From assembly GCA_015068335.1 (NCBI GenBank), contig SVKT01000054.1, positions 1 through 9,943 of the forward strand: a stretch of 9,943 bases of DNA, written 5' to 3'. This document shows, piece by piece, positions 5,563-9,943 of this stretch. Position 1 is the first letter of the stretch, and every line of letters starts with the position of its first letter. The translations under genes and the position numbers were made by a program. Source of the stretch: Oscillospiraceae bacterium (GTDB taxonomy: Bacteria; Bacillota; Clostridia; Oscillospirales; Oscillospiraceae). Under the pieces are notes generated by a model that had not been told where the DNA came from, did no database searches, and saw only the letters and a program-made list of their open reading frames with translations.

Positions 5563-6048
5563 TCAAAAGGTCAGGCGCATATCGTACCACACCGCGCCGC
5601 CGTGGCAGGAGGCGGACAAACCCTCGCTGACAAAGCCGAAGGTCTCGTAATAATGCACCAGCGCCGCCTTGCAGGTGAGCACGCAGCCGCTTCTCCCCTG
5701 CGCCTTTGCATCCTCGATGACCCGGCGCAGCACCTGCCCCGCAAGCCCCTGCCGCCGGTACGCCGGCAGCGTGTTCACGCCAAAGATCATCTGCCAGGCG
5801 CCCTGCGGGTTATGGAAGGACGCGTCGGCGTACATCTCATCCCGCAATATAGGCTCGTCCGTGACCAGTCCGTTGACGAAACTCACCAGAGTGCCGTTCT
5901 CATCCTCCAACAGCCAGAAATGGTCGGGATACGCACGCAGGCGGGCTGTAAAGTCCTCTTCCTTCGCAGCCTCGGCGCTCGGGAAACAGGCGGCCTCCAC
6001 CGCCGTGACGGCGGCCAGGTCCGCGAGGGTGGCGGTTCGGATCTTCAT
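5563..6048 (-). CDS. GNAT-family N-acetyltransferase (arylalkylamine N-acetyltransferase-like)
   Basis: A 161-residue cytoplasmic acetyltransferase that uses acetyl-CoA to acetylate an amine. The GNAT core is intact: a first strand KIRTATLADL (2-11), the strand FGVNTLPAYRR (89-99) leading into the acetyl-CoA loop RRQGLAG (98-104), and the C-terminal HYYETFGF motif (about 132-139). The segment from DEMYADASFHN to GAWQMIFGV and the ending GGAVWYDMRL match the bacterial subgroup resembling arylalkylamine acetyltransferase; the substrate is not predictable. The start at 6048 is supported by AGGAG 7 bases upstream. An alternative ATG at 6063 overlaps the regulator's stop codon (ATGA) but lacks a ribosome site. 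Either way it is translationally coupled to the XRE-cupin gene and probably controlled by it. Confidence 0.92.
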   Translation of the reverse strand: MKIRTATLADLAAVTAVEAACFPSAEAAKEEDFTARLRAYPDHFWLLEDENGTLVSFVNGLVTDEPILRDEMYADASFHNPQGAWQMIFGVNTLPAYRRQGLAGQVLRRVIEDAKAQGRSGCVLTCKAALVHYYETFGFVSEGLSASCHGGAVWYDMRLTF

Positions 6049-6059
6049 TTCCCTGCTCC

Positions 6060-6614
6060 TCATTTCAGATAGCGGTAGACCAGCAGCAATCGCGCCGTGG
6101 TGTTGTTCAGATTCCGGAAGGCGTAGGGCTGATCCGCCGCAAAGCGGACGGCGTCCCGTTCCAGCAGGCGGAACTCCTTCCCCTCCGCGGTCAGGGTGAC
6201 GGTGCCGGCCAACTGCGTGGCATAGCAGACGCAGCCGGGGACGGCGGGCTCGGGGGTATATTGGGCGCTGATGTACAGGTCAAGGAAGCGGCTCTCCATA
6301 CGGGTGACTTCGTCGTAGCCGAAGTTCTCCCGCAGCACCACCTTGCCCGCATCCATACGCACCGGCTTGGTGCCCGCCTCCGGATACTCCGCCAGGGATT
6401 CGAAACTGTCGTTTTCCAGAAACAGTTCCGCAGGCACCTTCAAAACCGCCGCCAGTTTGCCCAGGATCGCCACGGAAGGATTGGCCTCCCCCCGCTCGAT
6501 CTGGCCCAGCATACTGCGGGACACGCCGGCCTCCGCCGCCAGACGCTCGATGCTCAACTTTTTACTTTTGCGGATGCGCTTGATGTTTTCCGCCACAGCC
6601 CGGTTCAAATCCAT
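6060..6614 (-). CDS. XRE-family transcriptional regulator with C-terminal cupin domain
   Basis: A 184-residue DNA-binding regulator. Residues about 8-63 form a classic helix-turn-helix (NIKRIRKSKKLSIERLA, then AGVSRSMLGQIERGEANPS, then LAAVLKVPAELF). After a linker, residues about 110-184 form a small beta-barrel of the cupin type (GTVTLTAEGKEFRLLERDAVRF, then PYAFRNLNN), which in this class senses a small ligand. The ATG at 6614 has GGAGGAG 6 bases upstream. The frame is open farther upstream, but that stretch contains the promoter and is not coding. It is first in an operon with the acetyltransferase (4-base stop/start overlap or 11-base gap) and divergent from the gene at 6775. Such proteins usually regulate their own operon; a short inverted repeat at the predicted transcription start may be the operator. 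Confidence 0.92.
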   Translation of the reverse strand: MDLNRAVAENIKRIRKSKKLSIERLAAEAGVSRSMLGQIERGEANPSVAILGKLAAVLKVPAELFLENDSFESLAEYPEAGTKPVRMDAGKVVLRENFGYDEVTRMESRFLDLYISAQYTPEPAVPGCVCYATQLAGTVTLTAEGKEFRLLERDAVRFAADQPYAFRNLNNTTARLLLVYRYLK

Positions 6615-6640
6615 ACGCTTCTCCTCCCGGAAAGCCAATA

Positions 6641-6652
6641 TATTGTGCAATA
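6641..6652. promoter_or_regulatory. Candidate operator at the XRE-cupin transcription start
   Basis: A perfect 5-bp inverted repeat, TATTG-TG-CAATA, lies 9-20 bases downstream of the -10 box, covering the likely first transcribed bases. Its position suits repression by the regulator encoded just downstream. It is short, and A/T-rich palindromes arise by chance, so this is speculative. Confidence 0.3.
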
Positions 6653-6660
6653 CTGCCTCT

Positions 6661-6689
6661 ATACTATGTATTCCGGCAGAGTTTGTCAA
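6661..6689 (-). promoter_or_regulatory. Promoter of the XRE-cupin / acetyltransferase operon
   Basis: On the minus strand a perfect TTGACA (6684-6689), a 17-base spacer and TAGTAT (6661-6666) lie about 47 bases before the regulator's start codon. Confidence 0.85.
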
Positions 6690-6715
6690 GGAAATTCCCC
6701 TTCCCCTTTCCCGCA

Positions 6716-6744
6716 TTGCCTTTTCCCCGGACTTCTGGTACAAT
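6716..6744 (+). promoter_or_regulatory. Promoter of the small acidic protein gene
   Basis: TTGCCT (6716-6721), a 17-base spacer and TACAAT (6739-6744) lie 30 bases before the start codon. Its -35 box is only 26 bases from the -35 box of the divergent regulator promoter, so one bound protein could affect both. Confidence 0.75.
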
Positions 6745-6774
6745 GGCCTTATTACGAAGGCAGGAGGCACCGAT

Positions 6775-6996
6775 ATGGCAGACATTCTTGACTTTAACGC
6801 TTTCCGCGACCCCACCGAAATGGACAAAGCATCGCTGCTGGCCTATCTGGAACAGTTGCGCGCGCAGATCGCCGCGCTGGACGAGCGGGAGCCGAAGAAT
6901 ATGAACAGCGAGGCCTACGAAGAATGGGGCGAGCAGCACGAGGAACTGGAAGATCTGGTGGACGAAGTGCTGGACCTTCTGGACGAGATGGACTGA
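6775..6996 (+). CDS. Small acidic coiled-coil-like protein, unknown function
   Basis: A 73-residue, strongly acidic, soluble protein. The central part (ASLLAYLEQLRAQIAALDE) and the C-terminus (EELEDLVDEVLDLLDEMD) show heptad-like spacing of Leu/Val/Ile typical of helical hairpins or coiled coils. There are no cysteines and no membrane segment. The start is well fixed: AGGAGG lies 7 bases upstream of the ATG, and a good promoter lies 30 bases upstream. I believe short proteins of this kind occur widely and unannotated in Clostridia, but I cannot name a family. The gene is divergent from the XRE-cupin operon and convergent to cysS, with a shared terminator after it. Confidence 0.85.
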   Translation: MADILDFNAFRDPTEMDKASLLAYLEQLRAQIAALDEREPKNMNSEAYEEWGEQHEELEDLVDEVLDLLDEMD

Positions 6997-7024
6997 CCCC
7001 GAAGCGCAAATCACGCATCAAGAA

Positions 7025-7055
7025 AAAGGCAGTCCCCGGAACGGGGGCTGCCTTT
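7025..7055. terminator. Bidirectional terminator between the small acidic protein gene and cysS
   Basis: A 13-bp stem (AAAGGCAGTCCCC / GGGGGCTGCCTTT, one G-U pair) with a 5-base loop. On the minus strand it ends in TTTTTCTT, an excellent terminator for cysE-cysS although about 70 bases past the stop. On the plus strand it ends in TTTCTGTTTG, serving the small acidic protein gene. Confidence 0.88.
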
Positions 7056-7123
7056 CTGTTTGTCTGGGATGGGTCGACGCGGTCGAACCCCCTGCGCCGT
7101 CGGCTGGGGACAGGCGGGTGGCT

Positions 7124-8569
7124 TTACACCCGCTTCCAGGCGGCGCCGTCCTTGGTATCCACGATCTCGATGCCCTGGGCTTTCAACTCGTCGCGGATGC
7201 GGTCGGCCTCGGCGAAGTTCTTTGCCTTCTTGGCCTCGTAGCGGGCCATTACCAGCGCGTCAATGGCGGGGTCGCCCTCGCCGGTGACGGTGTAGCCGCA
7301 CTCGGTCTTGGCGGTCTGCTGGGCGGCCAGTTCGGCGCGCTTGGCCGCGGCCTTCTCGATGAGGCCCAGGCTCAAAACGGTGTCGAAATCCGCCAGCAGG
7401 GCCAGTTTGGTGGCGTCGGTGGTCTGTGCTTTGAGCACGTCGAAAATGGCGGTGACGCCCATAGAGGTGTTCAGGTCGTTGCCCATCTGTTGGAGGAACT
7501 TGGCCTTGTACTGGTCAAAGACCTCCTGCTCCACCTCGCCCTCGGGTTTCAGACCGGCGATGCGGGCGATGAGTTTATTGAAGGCGGCCACGGCGTTGTC
7601 CAGATTCTCCCAAGTGAACACCAGCGCCTTGCGGTAGTGGCTCTGCAAGCAGAACCAGCGGTAGGCCAGAGGATCGTAACCCTTCTCTTCCAGCAGGGAC
7701 ACGGTGAGGAACTCGCCCTTGGACTTGCTCATCTTGCCGTCGTTGGTGTTCAGGTGGGCCACGTGGAACCACTGCTTGCACCAGGGATGGCCCAGAAACG
7801 CCTCGGACTGGGCGATCTCGTTGGTGTGGTGGGGGAAGGCGTTGTCCACGCCGCCGCAGTGCAGATCCAGATACTCGCCGTTGTGTTTCAGGGAGATGCC
7901 GGTGCACTCAATGTGCCAGCCGGGATAGCCCACGCCCCAGGGAGAGTCCCATTTCAGAGCCTGATCCTCGAACTTGGACTTGGTGAACCACAGCACGAAG
8001 TCGTTCTTGTTGCGCTTGTTGGTGTCCTCCTCCACGCCCTCGCGGACGCCCACTGCCAGGTTTTCCTCGTTGTGGTCGTTGAAGACGTAGTAGCGGTCCA
8101 GTTTGGAGGTGTCGAAATACACGTTGCCGCCGGCCACATAGGCGCGCCCGGTCTCCACCAGGCGGGAGACGATGGTGATATAGTTGTCGATGCAGTTGGT
8201 GGCGGGCTCCACCACGTCGGGGGTCTTGATGTTCAGTTTGGCGCAGTCGGCGAAGAAGGCGTCGGTGTAGAACTTGGCGATGTCCATCACGGTCTTGTTC
8301 TCGCGCTTGGCGCCTTTGAGCATCTTGTCCTCGCCCTCGTCGGCGTCACTCGTCAGGTGACCCACGTCGGTGATGTTCATCACGCGGTTCACGTCATAGC
8401 CGGAATAGCGCAGAAACTTTTCCAGCACGTCCTCCATAATGTAGGAGCGCAGGTTGCCGATGTGGGCGAAGTGATACACGGTGGGGCCGCAGGTATACAT
8501 CTCCACGCGGCCGGGGGTGTGGGTCTGGAATTCTTCCTTCTTATGGGTGGCAGAGTTGTACAGATACAT
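7124..8569 (-). CDS. cysS: Cysteinyl-tRNA synthetase
   Basis: A 481-residue class I aminoacyl-tRNA synthetase that activates cysteine with ATP and loads it on tRNA-Cys in the cytoplasm. All key features are present. The ATP-binding HIGH-type motif is HIGN (36-39), and the KMSKSKG loop lies at 279-285. The catalytic zinc site is Cys27 (in MYTCGPTVY), Cys222 (GWHIECTG), His247 and Glu251 (HHTNEIAQSEA). The spacing between the last three matches that of the E. coli enzyme. A DALR-type helical domain and the C-terminal anticodon-binding part follow, with the frequent ADRIRDEL motif near the end. The length is normal for Firmicutes. The ribosome site AAAGGAG overlaps the cysE stop codon and the gap is 12 bases, so cysS is cotranscribed with cysE under the upstream Cys T-box. 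Confidence 0.98.
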   Translation of the reverse strand: MYLYNSATHKKEEFQTHTPGRVEMYTCGPTVYHFAHIGNLRSYIMEDVLEKFLRYSGYDVNRVMNITDVGHLTSDADEGEDKMLKGAKRENKTVMDIAKFYTDAFFADCAKLNIKTPDVVEPATNCIDNYITIVSRLVETGRAYVAGGNVYFDTSKLDRYYVFNDHNEENLAVGVREGVEEDTNKRNKNDFVLWFTKSKFEDQALKWDSPWGVGYPGWHIECTGISLKHNGEYLDLHCGGVDNAFPHHTNEIAQSEAFLGHPWCKQWFHVAHLNTNDGKMSKSKGEFLTVSLLEEKGYDPLAYRWFCLQSHYRKALVFTWENLDNAVAAFNKLIARIAGLKPEGEVEQEVFDQYKAKFLQQMGNDLNTSMGVTAIFDVLKAQTTDATKLALLADFDTVLSLGLIEKAAAKRAELAAQQTAKTECGYTVTGEGDPAIDALVMARYEAKKAKNFAEADRIRDELKAQGIEIVDTKDGAAWKRV

Positions 8570-8581
8570 AATCCTTCTCCT

Positions 8582-9271
8582 TTATTCTTCCGCTTCGGCA
8601 GAGGGCTTGCTCTGCCCGTCGTTTTTCATATAATGCTCATCCAGCAGTTTTTCCACCAGTTCCAGCCGGGAGGAGACTGCCGCCAGCCGTTCCAGAACGG
8701 GGTCTTTCACGTTGATCTGATCCACGTCGTCTGCGTAGTGGGTGGTCTTGCCGGCGATGCGGACGATCTGGGCCGGGATGCCCACGGCGGTGGCGTCCTC
8801 GGGCACTTCCCGCAGCACCACGGCGTTGGAGGCGATACGGGCGTTGTCGCCCACCTTGAAGGGACCCAGCACCTTGGCGCCGCTGGAAATCATCACATTG
8901 TTGCCGATGGTGGGGTGGCGCTTGCCCTGATCCTTACCGGTGCCGCCCAGGGTGACGCCGTGGTAGATCAGGCAGTCGTCGCCGATCTCCGCCGTTTCGC
9001 CGATGACGATGCCCATCCCGTGGTCGATGACCAGACGGCGGCCAATGGTGGCGCCGGGGTGGATCTCGATGCCGGTCCAGAAGCGGCTCCACTGGGACAC
9101 GCAGCGGGCGAGGAATTTCAGGTCGTGCTTGTAGCACCAGTGCGCCACGCGGTGGTAGATCACGGCGTGGACGCCGGGATAGAGGAGAAAGATCTCCACT
9201 TTGCTGCGCGCCGCCGGGTCGCGGCGCTGATAGGCGGACAGCAGTTCGCCCAAACGGGATTTGGTTGACAT
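8582..9271 (-). CDS. cysE: Serine O-acetyltransferase
   Basis: A 229-residue enzyme that acetylates L-serine with acetyl-CoA to O-acetylserine, the first step of cysteine synthesis. The N-terminal helical part contains HAVIYHRVAHW (35-45). The left-handed beta-helix of hexapeptide repeats runs from about residue 66 to 175: GIEIHPGATIG, IDHGMGIVIGETAEIGDD, YHGVTLGGTGKDQGKRHPTIGNNV. His84 (IDHG) corresponds to the catalytic His158 of E. coli CysE. The partner acid is Glu69 instead of Asp143, a common variant in short serine acetyltransferases. A helical C-terminus ends in a polar tail (QSKPSAEAEE). The start is fixed by AAGGAG 7 bases upstream. It is first in the cysE-cysS operon. A small CTGCC/GGCAG hairpin (9287-9300) sits 2 bases before the ribosome site. 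Confidence 0.97.
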   Translation of the reverse strand: MSTKSRLGELLSAYQRRDPAARSKVEIFLLYPGVHAVIYHRVAHWCYKHDLKFLARCVSQWSRFWTGIEIHPGATIGRRLVIDHGMGIVIGETAEIGDDCLIYHGVTLGGTGKDQGKRHPTIGNNVMISSGAKVLGPFKVGDNARIASNAVVLREVPEDATAVGIPAQIVRIAGKTTHYADDVDQINVKDPVLERLAAVSSRLELVEKLLDEHYMKNDGQSKPSAEAEE

Positions 9272-9407
9272 AATATAACTCCTTCTCTGCCGCAGGGCAG
9301 ATATTGAGAAAAACTCTTATTCCGGGTCGGAAATTACAAAAAAATTTAACGCAGGCCGGCGGAAAAAGATCCGTTCAGACAGGGCGGCGGCATCTTACGG
9401 ACGGGGC

Positions 9408-9445
9408 GAAAATAAAAACGCCTCCCGTACCGAAGTACGAGAGGC
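9408..9445 (-). terminator. T-box terminator hairpin
   Basis: On the minus strand an 11-bp stem (GCCTCTCGTAC / GTACGGGAGGC, one U-G pair) is capped by a stable UUCG loop and followed by GTTTTTATTTTC. Its 5' arm overlaps the region that pairs with the T-box core in the alternative antiterminator, so the two structures exclude each other. Confidence 0.93.
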
Positions 9446-9643
9446 GATTGACTCGCGGTTCCACTCTCTTTTATCACTCAAAGAGGCCTTTGACGCAGGC
9501 CGGACGGAGGGCATCCACATCCCCCGCGCTCCCGGGCGCACTTCGCAGTTTCCACCGCAGGCACGCTTGCAGCCGGTGACGCGCCCTCTCTGTCCGCTGG
9601 GTGAACTGTTACTCTTCCCGATCATCACGCTATTCACATATAC
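9408..9643 (-). promoter_or_regulatory. T-box riboswitch, tRNA-Cys specific, controlling cysE-cysS
   Basis: The leader RNA reads the charging state of tRNA-Cys and lets transcription continue when uncharged tRNA binds. Stem I base: CGGG (9617-9620) pairs with CCCG (9533-9536), and CAGTT (9604-9608) with AACTG (9546-9550). These enclose a specifier loop with AGAGTAA on the 5' side and GAAG-TGC-G on the 3' side. The specifier codon TGC (9538-9540) is Cys and is followed by the usual purine. AGAGAG and GCTGCAAG segments fit the upper stem I motifs. The T-box core TGGAACCGCG (9454-9463) is canonical. Its UGGA bulge would pair with UCCA, matching the U73 discriminator typical of tRNA-Cys. The terminator follows. 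About 135 bases between the terminator and cysE hold nothing else recognisable apart from the small hairpin before the ribosome site. Confidence 0.95.
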
Positions 9644-9649
9644 GTCAGT

Positions 9650-9678
9650 ATATTATCAGGATTTGCAGAGTGTGTCAA
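9650..9678 (-). promoter_or_regulatory. Promoter of the T-box / cysE-cysS transcript
   Basis: On the minus strand a perfect TTGACA (9673-9678), a 17-base spacer and TAATAT (9650-9655) predict a transcription start near 9643, which is where the T-box leader begins. Confidence 0.88.
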
Positions 9679-9686
9679 GAGCATTC

Positions 9687-9712
9687 CCGCAGGGACGCAG
9701 GCTCGTCTGCGG
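9687..9712 (-). terminator. Hairpin after the cation efflux gene, possible terminator
   Basis: CCGCAG-GG-ACG pairs with CGT-CTGCGG (9 bp with a 2-base bulge, 6-base loop), 34 bases after the stop of the cation efflux gene and just before the cysE promoter. There is no U-run on the minus strand, so terminator function is uncertain. Confidence 0.3.
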
Positions 9713-9745
9713 ACAGGCATTGCGGCGTTGAAGCCGCGGGCATAT

Positions 9746-9943
9746 TCAGCGGTGACTGTGGTGGTGGTGGCGGTGGCGGTGATGATGGTGGTGGTGGTGG
9801 CGGCGGTGATCGGCTTCTTTCTCCTCGCAGCACAGCTCCTCACCGCAGCGCTCCCCTTCTGCCTCCAGTTCCAGCGTAACATGATCAATTCCGTGCGCAT
9901 GCAGTACCGCGCGCAGCGCCCGCTTCACCCCGCAGGGCTCGGC
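9746..9943 (-). CDS. Cation diffusion facilitator family transporter, C-terminal fragment with His-rich tail (5' end outside window)
   Basis: The last 65 residues of a protein whose frame is open at the right edge. The segment LRAVLHAHGIDHVTLELEAEGERC is typical of the C-terminal cytoplasmic domain of cation diffusion facilitators. These export zinc, manganese, iron or related metals across the membrane in exchange for protons; the domain dimerises and senses metal. After GEELCCEEKEADH the protein ends in a basic tail in which 14 of the last 20 residues are histidine, with runs of seven and four. Such clusters bind Zn, Ni or Co; in this family they more often lie in an internal loop. The transmembrane part is not in the window, so the family call rests on the C-terminal motif and the metal-binding tail. 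The cysE promoter follows 67 bases downstream on the same strand. Confidence 0.72.
   Translation of the reverse strand, partial: AEPCGVKRALRAVLHAHGIDHVTLELEAEGERCGEELCCEEKEADHRRHHHHHHHRHRHHHHSHR

Noticed and set aside
6615..6827. An N-terminal extension of the XRE-cupin reading frame, open up to 6827.
   Set aside because: The stretch contains the consensus promoter and the divergent promoter. The ATG at 6614 has an ideal ribosome site and starts right before the helix-turn-helix.
7118..9268. A 716-codon open frame on the plus strand opposite cysE and cysS.
   Set aside because: Same cause: a stop-free mirror frame of GC-rich genes. The translation is a Val/His/Gly/Leu-rich repeat-like sequence with no recognisable domain, while the minus strand encodes unmistakable CysS and CysE.
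9766..9815. A GGT/GTG-rich tract on the plus strand that looks like a microsatellite.
   Set aside because: It is the complement of the CAC/CAT histidine codons of the cation efflux protein's tail, so it is coding rather than an independent repeat element.
1..9943. CRISPR array or insertion sequence.
   Set aside because: I saw no regularly spaced direct repeats of 20-40 bases and no transposase frame or matching terminal inverted repeats. The only mobile-element signal is the integrase/tRNA region.

Overview
The window looks like a chromosomal segment of a GC-rich member of the Clostridia, most likely a gut Oscillospiraceae/Ruminococcaceae-type Firmicute. This rests on strong AGGAGG-type ribosome sites, consensus sigma-A promoters with 17-base spacers, a Gram-positive T-box leader on cysteine genes, a tRNA with encoded CCA, and the protein families present. 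I cannot name the genus from sequence alone.

Layout from left to right. Positions 1-1434 look like the right end of an integrative element. They hold the C-terminus of a tyrosine integrase (+), an AT-rich unrecognised gene (-) with its own promoter, a cluster of GTGGGT repeats around a nested palindrome, and tRNA-Pro(UGG) on the minus strand with its 3' end facing the integrase. That tRNA 3' end is the probable attachment site. Positions 1602-4232 hold a two-gene minus-strand operon: a family 2 glycosyltransferase followed by an O-antigen-ligase/polymerase-like membrane protein, under one good promoter. Positions 4235-5510 are a low-GC patch. It holds a 49-residue ORF (+) and two small membrane proteins that each carry a zinc ribbon, transcribed divergently and with opposite domain order.

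Positions 5563-6744 hold an XRE-cupin regulator and a GNAT acetyltransferase as a coupled minus-strand operon. It is divergent from a small acidic protein (6775-6996, +). Positions 7124-9678 hold the cysteine operon cysE-cysS (-) behind a Cys-specific T-box riboswitch. The specifier codon is TGC, and the antiterminator bulge UGGA matches the U73 discriminator expected of tRNA-Cys. The right edge (9746-9943, -) is the C-terminus of a cation diffusion facilitator with a very histidine-rich tail.

How the genes work together: cysE makes O-acetylserine, the carbon precursor of cysteine, and cysS charges tRNA-Cys. Both are switched on when uncharged tRNA-Cys builds up. The glycosyltransferase and ligase probably act together on a surface glycan. 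The XRE-cupin protein probably controls itself and the acetyltransferase. Nothing here is clearly a new multi-gene system. The best candidates for undescribed biology are the cargo gene between the integrase and the tRNA, with its adjoining repeat cluster, and the zinc-ribbon/small-ORF patch at 4.3-5.5 kb.
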